From assembly GCF_022581195.2 (NCBI RefSeq), contig NC_061476.1, forward strand, positions 5,130,098 through 5,194,097: a DNA stretch of 64,000 nt, written 5' to 3'. This DNA is from Helicoverpa zea (lineage: Eukaryota; Arthropoda; Insecta; Lepidoptera; Noctuidae). Below, piece by piece: positions 10,511 to 20,120 of this stretch; position 1 is the first letter of the stretch, and each line of letters opens with the position of its first letter. The position numbers were made by a program, and so were the translations under genes. The notes beneath the pieces were generated by a model that had not been told where the DNA came from, made no database searches, and saw only the letters and a program-made list of their open reading frames with translations.

Positions 10511-11500
10511 TGCAAAATGTCAACTTTATAATATTAGTGTTACAAATGACACTGTGATTAGTTTTCACGGTAGCGGTTTCTGTTAGATGGAATATTAATT
10601 AAGATATTATGATTCTGTCTATTCTTTACTGAACCCTATCTGAAAAATATAAAATAATTGCAGGATGTCTTATTTTAATCAGCGAAGAATTACACTGATT
10701 GTTTTGAATCAGAAATCCGAGCGTAAAACGGAACGCAGGGATAATATTATTGTTATCGTGGGAATCATAAAATGCATGACTAGAATATACAATACTGGAT
10801 TAGAAGTTTTATTTTAGTTTTAAGAACATAAACTTTACTGTATTTTATAGTTGTTTATTGCTATCTATACATATTTATGATAAAGTTGTCAAATATTTTA
10901 AAGTCGTTACCTACATTGTGGATTACGGATATTTTGTGGCAAAGATAGGCAAAAGGATAGCTCACCACCTCCAGGGCGACTGACCATTACCATTCTACAG
11001 ACTATACCTATGACAAAATATCATCTACATCAGTGCAGCCGTTTTTCCCAAAAGAGCTATCCTTACTTATATAGAAATGGGAAAGTAAGTCTTCCATCTG
11101 TGTGACACGTTTTAAAGCCAAAAGTACTACTCAATACTCAATTCTTTATTAGCTACTGAACCGATTTAAATTACACATAGCTTAAGAAATTACATATTCT
11201 ACATCTATCCGGATGCGCAGAACAGTATGCGTAAAATGCTGAAGAAACAGAACACACTCCTTATATAACTGATACAGATATTTTACACTCGAATATAAAA
11301 CAAAACACAACCAATACAGACTCCAATATCAGTGGTAATTATACCTCAATCACTTGAACTATGAGGTCCATTTCTCATTTCTCCGAGCCACGGTTAAAAA
11401 TAAAAAAAATCCTTCTGTATTATCGCACAAGCAATAGAAAGCAGTATAGCAATTTTAATCAATATTCGGTTCATGTTTTCTGTGAGGATATTAAGACCGA
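10511..11500. other. Unassigned AT-rich DNA
   Basis: No supported gene. Weak similarity to dispersed-repeat text near 11190-11230 only. Confidence 0.45.
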
Positions 11501-11830
11501 ATCTATACATATAATAAATCTGTAGAAAAGTAATTTTTGTACATTGAAGAAATTGACAAAAAAAATAGCCAGCATGTTAAAGGATAACTAACAGAACCCA
11601 TTTCCATCATTTTTGTCATTTTTGTCTGTTTGTCTGTTTGTCTGTTTGTCTGTTTGTCTGTTTATCTGTTTGTTTGTTCGGGATTCACGTAAAATCTACG
11701 AATTAAATGCAGACAATGCTTATATACAAAAATTCTACGTAACTTGGGGTATTACTTAGTCTTTGTTTCATCGAAATCGATTCACTCTATCAAAAGATAT
11801 GATTAATTTTGTGAATTCAAGATGTAAAAT
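11500..11830 (+). repeat. Dispersed repeat with (TGTTTGTC)n core
   Basis: Starts with a CTATACATATAATAAATCTG-type opening, has about six copies of TGTTTGTC at 11620-11670, and continues with a GTTTCATCGAAATCGATTCA-type segment common in moth intergenic repeats. No ORF. Confidence 0.5.
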
Positions 11831-12994
11831 ATTACGACACGCAATCTATTTGTCAAAACTGTACATTTGAATGTTGTACTTATATTAATTGATCGGCCTA
11901 TTATTAATCTTTACACAGAAAATCACACCTTTATAAGTAACTTCGGAAGAAAAAAAAATATGAAAATTTTGTTTAGCCAAGGTTAAAGTAGCTCCATCTG
12001 TGGTAAATAAAATACATCATCAATTTGTCAAAGGAGCGAGGTGGTAAATGACAATATTACCATACATTCTTTATAGAGGATTATTATTTCAACAGATGGA
12101 GTTGTGTATTTTCCGTAATTCACCATATTTTAACACGTAGTGTAATTTTTCGATAGACATTTCAATAGTGTTTGTCAGTTTGCCGTGCCACATCAAAATC
12201 CAACTATAATTATTACCTTGATGAAAAGAAAATTAATAGTTCTCAGCCAAATTTAAAACGGTGCCATCTAAATTATTTTTTGAACATTATGTCAAAAATG
12301 ATGACTTTAGTGGAACAATTAATTATCATTTAAAGTTACAGATGGAGTTCATATCAGGATTTTTTCATAAACATAGTTTAGCTTATCTTCCACTAATGTG
12401 GTGGCCTTAAAACAAATTACTTTGAGTGAGTAGTATTAAGTAGACCTTAATTATTTTTTCTGATGCAAAATATGTAAACTTAATCCTAGAAGAAATGAGG
12501 ATCCATCTCTCGCAAGCGCTGCTAAGCGTGAGGAAGGTAATGTAGGATTCTGTAGCTTTAAAAACAAGCCCAGATACAAAGTGCAGATAAGAAATGGGAG
12601 CTCTCTCTATTTAATACCATACACACGTAAAATGCTTTATGCGTCTGAAAACGCATACCAGACGCGCCGCATACCAGAGACATGCTTACTTTCAACTTCT
12701 GATCGCAAATACACTGTTCACGATTACGAACAGTCTCAGTAAGACCCGAGCCAAGTCTAAAAACCCTAAAAAACACCTTTTATATAAAACTACGTTTGAT
12801 GTCATTTAATCACAAAGACAGAATTGTTCTCTGTTGCAAATCCTATCCACCTATATCCTGTCCTAATCCAGAATGCATTGCAAGTGTGCATTGCACAAAA
12901 ACCAATGGTATCCTATTCGAGAAGTCAAAAGAGTTGACCTGCCAACGTCAGCTTCTGCGCTAAGCAAGTGTTCTTAATAGTACCATCAGAATTA
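11831..12994. other. Unassigned DNA with scattered CCATCTGT/ACAGATGGAG motifs
   Basis: The 8-10 base motif CTCCATCTGT or its reverse complement occurs at about 11992, 12093 and 12338. No arms or boundaries could be drawn. No gene seen. Confidence 0.4.
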
Positions 12995-14003
12995 AGGTAC
13001 CTGGGGGTATTAAGGCCTAGCTAAGGGAAATTTGTAATAAAATGAAAAATGACCGTCATAATCAACAAGTTTTATTGGTAATCAGTCATTTACTTAAATA
13101 ACTACAAAGTTTAAACAAAAAATAGCATCTTTTGCTTTAAATTAAAAGAATATTTAACTTTTTTTAAAACTCTCTCTGAAGGCTTTATTATACTAAGGGA
13201 AGGTAAAAAGGCCTATAGTTAAAACTATCGAAAAATCAACTTAAACTTTGTAAATTGGTATTTTTGATAATAATCATACAAATAAAGTAATAGGAACATA
13301 AATGGTCTTGGAATATTAAATAAATTGCCTCTATTCGCATCCACTAGGATACTGAAAGTCATCAGTATCTTCTATCGACAAACCGACACACTGCTCATGA
13401 TACCACTTGAGGCATTGCGAGCATTGTTTCATTGCCAGTTCACAATGCCCGTTTGGGAGGCGTCGTGGTTCTTAGAACTGAAAACAAACATAAATAAATT
13501 AGACATATATACATACCTATACACATACATGCATCCCAAAAATACAACCCTTATTTATAAGTAGTTAAAAAAAATTGAAGTATAATAAGGCCTACAGTCA
13601 AATTTTATAGGCCTTAATATCTGCGAACCGCGTGCTTACAAAAAACAAAATAAATACCTATATTTTTTAATACGATAAACCCCTTAATATGGTAAGGTAG
13701 GTGCAAGCATACAATAATTAACGAACAGACAGTCAATGCAGGTGATGTATCTGTGATATTACAAAATTTACTTACGTTTTTCTGGAGCCAATTTTTATAA
13801 TTCCGGCCTCGCGACCACTCCTCAAAAATTTTTCGACGATACTGGCGCCGTGGCCAATGAAAGAGCGCGTTCGTCGCTTCGCAGCGACGTGTACACGCGC
13901 TATGCATGTGTGAGTGTAACCTCGAACGTCAACTATTATATTTCGTACGATTTTTGACATTTAGGCCTTATTATCCGACAGGCCTTAATACCCGCGGGTA
14001 CCT
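12995..14003 (-). mobile_element. 1-kb DNA transposon derivative, TA duplication, probably pogo/Tc1-like
   Basis: Terminal inverted repeats of 24 bp (AGGTACCTGGGGGTATTAAG, then GCCT, on the left) match the right end at 22 of 24 positions. TA flanks both sides (12993-12994 and 14004-14005). The motif AAGGCCT or its reverse complement recurs inside near both ends and centrally (13009, 13203, 13589, 13607, 13963, 13980), as expected of subterminal transposase-binding repeats. A decayed PHD-like segment on the minus strand (13331-13471) suggests descent from a transposon coding a transposase with a C-terminal PHD finger. No DDE domain remains. Confidence 0.7.
13331..13471 (-). pseudogene. Decayed PHD-finger segment of a transposase
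   Basis: An open minus-strand stretch of 46 codons ends at a TAG at 13331-13333. It reads ...KQCSQCLKWYHEQCVGL, an acidic spacer, then a terminal Cys, the spacing of a PHD finger (C-x2-C ... W-x-H-x2-C). The expected first Cys pair is disrupted and a stop lies immediately upstream (13472-13474), close to a CAG acceptor-like end of a T-rich tract. PHD fingers occur at the C-terminus of some pogo-like transposases; that link is from memory. Non-functional here. Confidence 0.5.
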
Positions 14004-14005
14004 TA

Positions 14006-14444
14006 CATTCATCGTTGAATGAGGTGAATAAATTTTCAGAAACCACAATAACAGTAGGAGCCAAAGAGTATTATCGCTTCATAGAGCTCTGATTGGCCCC
14101 AGGTGACCAAGTCAGGTCTGATTTGTTCGTTCATCAGATCTTTGAAAGTGTTTCGGTGGATACTTACTGTCGTCCTGTTTACGTGTGACACAAAATATGG
14201 TATATAAACGTCCTCCGCAAGAGCGACATTTTTCCGGTGTGCGGTAGTGACGCACAGTATACAACACTTATGTTTCTTTTGATTTGCTGGCTCCACCAAG
14301 AAATGACAAATTGCGAGCGTACATTCTGAAAATCTTGGCAAAACTACAGGTTTCAAGTACGAACACATGAAGTGGACTCTCACAGATACGTACATTTTGC
14401 CTATTCGTGAACTAATGCAAACATTTCGGTGGAGTCCCGGCTTA
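14006..14444. other. Unassigned spacer with an open minus-strand frame
   Basis: A minus-strand frame is open across 14036-14444 and into the neighbouring MITE. Its product is Cys-rich in the middle (KKHKCCILCVTTAHRK) but matches no family I recognise. It may be part of an old repeat next to the TA transposon. Not called as a gene. Confidence 0.3.
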
Positions 14445-14586
14445 GGCCTCCCCCACATTAGGCGTGCGCGATCCTCGGGCGTGTGAGTAGCGCGGGCGCC
14501 GCGCGTGCGTCGTGAGCGCGTTGCGTGAGCGACGCCCGCGCTACTCACACGCCCGAGGATCGCGCACGCTTTATGTGTGGTCAGCC
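14445..14586. mobile_element. GC-rich Harbinger-like MITE, 142 bp
   Basis: Near-palindromic: the 37-base inner arms (GCGTGCGCGATCCTCGGGCG onward) are exact reverse complements, and the outer 18 bases match imperfectly. TTA duplications flank it (14442-14444 and 14587-14589), and the tips begin GGC, the pattern of PIF/Harbinger derivatives. GC content is far above its surroundings, and the transcript would fold into one long hairpin. Confidence 0.75.
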
Positions 14587-14639
14587 TTACCATGAGTAAG
14601 TGAAACTATCCTACCCTATGCGCCTGCTGATGATGATGA

Positions 14640-14830
14640 CTCATTTTATCATCCATCCAGCTATTCCCCAACTATGTTGGTGTTGGCTTCCAGTCACCGA
14701 ATCTGTTTTAGTACCGATATTTTGCTTGGAGCAACTACCTATCTACAATCCAGTCAACTACACAAGACGATATCCATATTATGGTAAGACTGACAGACTT
14801 TCTGGCTTCTGATTAGTCGCAGCAGCTGCA
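14640..14830 (-). repeat. 5S-derived SINE family, diverged copy
   Basis: The reverse complement carries the CCAACATAGTTGGGGAATAG tail and GACTGGAAGCC, and further on a GACAAAGCTGTCATTTGTAC stretch corresponding to the CGGCTGTCATTTG body segment of other copies. Confidence 0.5.
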
Positions 14831-15059
14831 GAAAATGTACAAATGACAGCTTTGTCAGACTCAAAGCATGTAGACATAGATTATAGCTGTTTCCTGTGAA
14901 AATTACTTACGCACCATACGTAATAATTTTCCAAATTGGCTGAACAACGTCACAAACTTTACTTCTTTTGTTTAGATAAATGGTCACATCCACAACACAA
15001 CCTTGATCAATGAATCTATGCGACTGCTAAGTGCTAATCCTAATTATACTGTCACGTGA

Positions 15060-15140
15060 AAGAATGCACCTACGGGATAAGTAGTATTTTGACGATTCTA
15101 TATTGCCCACGCAGACGAAGTTGCGGGCAACAGCTAGTCA
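15060..15140 (+). repeat. Helitron-like 3' tail fragment
   Basis: Ends GCAGACGAAGTTGCGGGCAA then CAGCTAG followed by T, the ending seen in the complete Helitron-like copies. 5' part not recognisable. Confidence 0.4.
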
Positions 15141-15185
15141 TTTATAAAGTATTAAATTTTAACTGAAGAAATACATCTTGAGGAA

Positions 15186-15262
15186 ACCTGGATTACAATG
15201 TCTGAAATCACCAACCCGCATTGAGCGAGCGTGGTGATTAATGCTCAATCCGTCTCCTTTTT
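15186..15262 (+). repeat. LINE-type 3' tail repeat, left half of an interrupted copy
   Basis: Matches 34477-34580 from CCTGGATTACAA through GTCTGAAATCACCAACCC to GCTCAATCC. In the uninterrupted copy the next bases are CTCCGTGCGAGAGGAGGCCC. Here that continuation is found only at 15833-15870, on the far side of the R1-like insertion. Confidence 0.7.
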
Positions 15263-15832
15263 TTTTAACGACGTCAAAAATCATCAAATGACCCCTCCCG
15301 CTGTGGGTTAGCAGCTCACCACCCACAGACCCACGCCTACGGTGGCCGGGAGTCGTCTCGCGACACGACGTTCCACCGCCTCCTTCTCGAGCATGACTGC
15401 TTCGCAGAAGGAGGCGACGGCATCCCATTCCCTCTCGCCCCGGACCATGGCCTGAACCAGGGCCGGACGCGAGAGGTCGCCGCCGCCTAAAGCCTCGACG
15501 AGGACCCGGCGGTGCCCTTCCCACCCAGGGCACTCCTGGACTGTGTGGTCCACCGTATCCTCAGGGCTATCCGCACAGTGGTGACACCCGGGCGCCTCCT
15601 CACGACCGATTCGATGCAGATACCTCCCGAAACAACCGTGTCCGGTGAGGACCTGCGTCATGCGGTACGTGAGGGCGCCGTGACTCCTCCCGAGCCACTC
15701 CTCAAAGAGGGGACTTACCGCCACGATGGTGGCGTGCCCTGCACTGGGTTGCGACAGTCGCTCCCTCCAGGCCACCATGACATCCTGCCGGAGCTCTGCC
15801 CGCTGCGCGACAACTTGCCGCGGCAACGGGGT
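15263..15832 (-). mobile_element. 5'-truncated R1-clade LINE inserted in another repeat
   Basis: Minus-strand insertion of about 570 bp: a poly(A) tail (T-run 15259-15267 on the plus strand), a short 3' UTR with GGGAGGGGTCATTTGATGAT, then the end of the reverse transcriptase ORF. It splits a plus-strand repeat at TCTCC/GTGAGAGG. Related 3' UTR pieces are at 24438, 50010 and 56293. I could not identify a long target duplication. Confidence 0.75.
15308..15826 (-). pseudogene. R1-clade LINE ORF2, C-terminal fragment (zinc-knuckle region)
   Basis: 172 codons open to the stop at 15308-15310 with no internal stop. The block YRMTQVLTGHGCFGRYLHRI, then CHHC and VDHTVQECPGW is the post-RT region of R1, TRAS and SART elements, with the C-x2-C-x(n)-H-x4-C knuckle present. 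Arg-rich and GC-rich (about 65%), unlike its AT-rich surroundings, which suits a recently inserted LINE. The first codon in frame is not ATG; everything upstream (endonuclease, RT) was lost by 5' truncation. It is not an independent gene. Confidence 0.85.
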
Positions 15833-15885
15833 GAGAGGAGGCCTGTGCCCAGCAGTGGGACGATAAAAATGGCTGATGATGTGAT
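15833..15885 (+). repeat. LINE-type 3' tail repeat, right half of the interrupted copy
   Basis: GAGAGGAGGCCTGTGCCCAG followed by CAGTGGGACGAT and GATGATG: the common moth repeat end that also appears at 22685-22725 and 34541-34575. Together with 15186-15262 it forms one older copy split by the R1-like insertion. Confidence 0.65.
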
Positions 15886-16295
15886 TTTTAACCCATAATT
15901 CGAAGCAATTACTGTAGCTTACCTATAAATAAATATATAGGTGCGAAATTTCATCTCGATCGGATTAGTCGTTTTTTACCGCGAAACAAAAATAATCAAT
16001 ACACGTTACATTAGCGTCCAATTTATTAGTAAGGATTTCGAATATTTATTTTTTTCTTTACTTAATAAGTCTTTACTGATACAAACTAAAATATACAATA
16101 TAGAAGTAAGTTATAAGACAGTTCAGGCCTGAATAAAGCTTTTATGGCCTATAGGGTCTAAATTTAAACCTTCTTGAATAAATAACCCATTATACAGTCT
16201 ATCCTTGTCCTAAGTACTAGGCTCTCACCTCACCTAATATTAGTTCTAAAATTATATTTGTATTCAAACCTCCGTTTTGTCTAGACTAAAGTCTA
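15886..16295. other. Unassigned AT-rich DNA
   Basis: Contains a short ATAGGTGCGAAATTTCATCTCG-like dispersed-repeat trace near 15938-15980. No gene. Confidence 0.45.
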
Positions 16296-16517
16296 TCCCT
16301 ACTAATATTATAAATGCGAAAGTAACTCTGTCTGTCTGTCTGTCTGTTACGCTTTCACGTCTAAACTACTGAACTGATTTTAATAAAATTTGGTACAGAG
16401 ATAGAGTTGACCTTGAGAAAGAAAATAGGATAGTTTTTATCCTGGACTTTTGAAGAGTTCTCTTGGAAACGCGATATAACCGAACTCCACGTGGGCGAAA
16501 CCGCGGACGGAAGCTAG
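16296..16517 (+). mobile_element. Non-autonomous Helitron-like element, 222 bp
   Basis: Starts TCCCTACTAATATTATAAAT and ends CGGACGGAAGCTAG; the flanking bases are A on the left and T on the right, the Helitron insertion signature (5'-TC, CTRR-3', between A and T). No target duplication and no terminal inverted repeats. Contains a (TCTG)n microsatellite. Related copies: 33722-33914, 50247-50513 (minus), 58642-58818 and 63871-64000. Confidence 0.65.
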
Positions 16518-18635
16518 TTGGCAATATTTCAATTATTATTACAAGCAAATTATAAATCTTCATTGCAAAGGGAAATTGGTGCTGATACCAATTTGGTTTT
16601 GGGTCCAATTTGATATTCAATTAGTCCCGAATACATTAGTAGGTCGATAACATTGAATACGTTAGTGAATTGAACACTCACACAAATTGTTTTAGATCGG
16701 CTATTTGAATTATTTGTTTTGATTTCCATATCGTCAAGGTTTGACGGAGTGATTCAGAAGTCATTAGGACAGTCAAATGTAGCGTTATTGAGGTTAGTTG
16801 GTCATGTAGTATCAATAGCTTTACACGCTCTTTAGGGATTGTTCTTATATTCGAAATTCCCAAAGTCTGCTGTCACAATTTGTAGTACCTATGAGAAAAT
16901 TACCTATTGACATTAATAAACTTAAACAATTTAGGTAATTACAATCATCACCAAAATTATATAAGTTTGTAATTAATCTTAAAGTTAATTACGTTTACTC
17001 TAAAGCAATATTAAGCGACACATAAATACAGGTCCTTGATTGAATCTAAACAAAAGACAGTTATGAATAATCAGTATAATCTGATTTAATAACCTATTCA
17101 AATTCGAGACACTAAATTGAGATTTCAATTACGATTAAACCGTACCTGGGACGTTTAGGTAATATACATATAACTTGATACAACTCGTAAATATACACAG
17201 GATAGGAATAAACTATTGCCGGGACCCGATATTCGTTCGTAACAGTCTGGTACGCCCATATGTGTCTTGATTGCTCTCGGCACAATGCTTTGTTGCAAGG
17301 ATGTTCGAAGATATTGCAGTTTTAACTTTTGTTACTTTTCTTTTGAAATTTAAAAGGAAATCACGAAAGAAGTACATATTTTTAAAGGTACAGATTTTTT
17401 TTAAAGATCTGTCTAAGTTATGTTAACATAATCTTATCTTGACATGTTTATGCCTTTTATAGTCTCCTAAATTACCCATTTTATATAGGACCAACCTTCG
17501 TTAATGGTATTCAAAAGGGTCACAACCTTGACCTGATTCCATTCATCATATCCCTTACCACAAAACTGACGTACTTATTGGAAGAAACATTCATATTTAA
17601 GCATTCATTTGTCCAGGTTCAAGTACTGCAAATCTTCAATCAAAGACAGGGAAAGCTGAATCAGCAAATTCAGTTCAACCCGGAGCGTCCTCAAGAATCT
17701 TTAAAAACATTCTTCGACAAAAGCCACTTTAAAAGGCGCTTCTATAGAGCCGTGTCCAATCTTTTCATCCATTCGGGTAGCTGTGGATTCTTTCCTTTTG
17801 GATGTTTGCCCTATTGTACTGGCCGACGGCAAATACTGCCTTGGAATGGGAAAAAGTAGTGCGTTGGAGTTCACGGCGATCTAAAGGGGTGAATTAAAAG
17901 TGGAGTATGGGTATTCCTGCTTCTTGCCTTTGTTCGGAAACTGCGGCGGAGCCAAGAGGTGGTTTTTGATGTTTGAATTTGGTCCTTTGTGTCGAATTTT
18001 GGCATGTGAGGCGGCTTTGATTTGTGCAGGAGTATGACCGATTTTTGGTCGGAAAATGCTTTGTTGGGAGACAGTGAAGTCGTTTACAAAGCTCGGCAAG
18101 ATAAACGATCGTTTGTTCGGCAAGAGAGAGGTATCCTAAATTCTAAAGTCACGTTCCCAAAATAATTTTAGTGCAAAACAAATCAAATTGATGAACGATG
18201 GGTATCCAAAGAATTTAATCATCAATTCAACCCTTCTAAAATCCCTTTTTTGACCCAAAATATTTCGTTACGACCCGACAAATCATAAGCCAGCCTACTT
18301 CATTAAGGTAAAAATCCGATATAAATTGGAGTGCACATAATGAAAACCAATCAATTCTGAACAGCTAAGGTTATTGAAGTAATTGGGATTAAAGGACAAT
18401 GCTATTCTTTGTATGGAAGTTGGGCTCAAGAGTTACCCACAGTAGCTGCATAGTGTATTATGTTCCATAGGCTTATAATAGGTCCCAGACCGAAATATTT
18501 CGAAATCTATCCCAGGAGTCCTGAGAAAAACTGGTTTGACTCTTATTCAATATACGAAAAATATGCTTACAAACTCTTAACTATTCCACTTTTATTACCT
18601 TAATTGAAATGCATTATAATATTAATCGACAAATA
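16518..18635. other. Unassigned AT-rich DNA
   Basis: Several ORFs of 60-93 codons occur on both strands, but none shows a domain, codon bias or splice context I can defend. Confidence 0.5.
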
Positions 18636-18810
18636 CGAGGTGTTGAACGAGATTTTTTTTTTACCGACTTCAAAAAATGGAGGAGTTTTTCAGTTCGTTT
18701 GTATTCTTTTTACGTTTGTACGTGCATAACTCCGTCGTTTACCAACCGATTTAAACAATCATTTTATTGTTTGAAAGGATTTACTTTCCAAATGGTTCCT
18801 TTGTTATTGG
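18636..18810 (+). repeat. Dispersed moth repeat (ACCGACTTCAAAAAATGGAG)
   Basis: Opens with a T-run and TTACCGACTTCAAAAAATGG, followed by CAGTTCGTTTGTATTC. An inverted relative lies at 29990-30040 (CCTCCTTTTTTTGAAGTCGG). Class unknown. Confidence 0.5.
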
Positions 18811-19252
18811 GTCCAGGGTCTGGTGATAGAAACATTAAAACAATAGGGAACTGTCGGAAATTGTAAGCACACATTGAATAAAAACTTGTCATTCGGGTAT
18901 ATATTTTCGACACCACAAAACTGTGGAGGACCTGACGATGGAGACGACAGTGAGACGAGGGAACTCCTCAACGGTATCTATTTACTACCTCGTGTTCGAG
19001 CTTATTTTATTCGTCTTGATAAGATTTTTCCATTGCCATTACGAATATTAATTGCATGACGCTACACGAATTTAGGACTGATTGTGGTAGATAGAGAATG
19101 AAAAGCAAGAGAAACAACAATTACCTTTAAACGTCTATTTCTGTTTTTTTATCCTGTTAACAGTGAAACCACTAACTACCTGAATGTTATTTCAAGAAAA
19201 GAGGTTGTAAGGTTTGTTGATGCTTAAAACGGCTTGCTAACAATGGCTGGCT

Positions 19253-20120
19253 AACATTAGAACCGGTTTTTTCTCGGGACCTCTGGGATCGATTTCTAAA
19301 ATATTTGGATTTCGTATTAACAGTGAAGTAAAGAACCTATTCTAACCATTCCCACTACTGGGCAAATGGCTTGGGCTTTATAAAGTGACTGTTCAAGTTT
19401 AACATTAGAACCGGTTTTTCTCGGGACCTCTGGGACCGATTTCTAAAATATTTTGATTTCGTATTAACAGTGAAGTAAAGAACCTATTCTAACCATTCCC
19501 ACTACTGGGCAAATGGCTTGGGCTTTATAAATTGACTGTTCAAGTTTAACATTAGAACCGGTTTTTCTCGGGACCTCTGGGACCGATTTCTAAAATATTT
19601 TGATTTCGTATTAACAGTGAAGTAAAGAACCTATTCTAACCATTCCCACTACTGGGCAAACGGCTTGGGCTTTATAAATTGACTGATCAAGTTTAACATT
19701 AGAACCGGTTTTTCTCGGGACCTCTGGGACCGATTTCCAAAATATTTGGATTTCGTGTTAACAGTGTAGTAAAGAACCTATTTCGACCACTTTCACTACT
19801 GGGCAAAACGCTTAGGCTTTGTTAAGAGACTATCTATGGAGAACATTTGAACCGGTTTTTCTCGGGACCTCTGGGACCGATTTCAAAAACATTTGGATTC
19901 CGCGTTAAGAGTGAAGTAAGGAACCTATTTTAACAATATCCACTACTGGGCAAATGGCTTGGGCTTTATAAAGTGACTGTTCAAGCTTAACATTAGAACC
20001 GGTTTTTCTCGGGACCTCTGGGACCGATTTCAAAAATATTTGGATTTCGTGTTCAGAGTGCACTATGGAACCAGCTGGAACTACTCCCACTGCTGGGCAA
20101 ACTTTGAGCCCAGACCCTGG
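19253..20120. repeat. Satellite-like tandem array, about 5.9 units of 147 bp
   Basis: Unit starts (AACATTAGAACCGG, or its variants) are at 19253, 19401, 19548, 19695, 19842 and 19989, so the period is 148, 147, 147, 147, 147. Units 2-4 are nearly identical; units 1, 5 and 6 are more diverged, and the last breaks off at about 20120. Each unit contains CTCGGGACCTCTGGGACCGA and a CCCACTACTGGGCAAATGGC segment that resembles the common moth repeat end CCCACTGCTGGGCA. No coding meaning: the ORF across it is a by-product. Confidence 0.9.

Noticed and set aside
11992..12350. Repeated CTCCATCTGT / ACAGATGGAG motifs
   Set aside because: Only short words recur at irregular spacing; no arms or borders to define an element or a regulatory array.
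14036..14593. 185-codon minus-strand ORF, Cys-rich in the middle
   Set aside because: Its first 50 codons are read through the Harbinger-like MITE and the rest matches no family I know. No ATG context, domain or splice support.
15512..15898. 128-codon plus-strand ORF
   Set aside because: It is antisense to the R1-clade LINE fragment and owes its openness to GC-rich codons on the other strand.
19253..20120. CRISPR-like regular spacing
   Set aside because: Whole units are repeated head to tail with no unique spacers, and the genome is eukaryotic.
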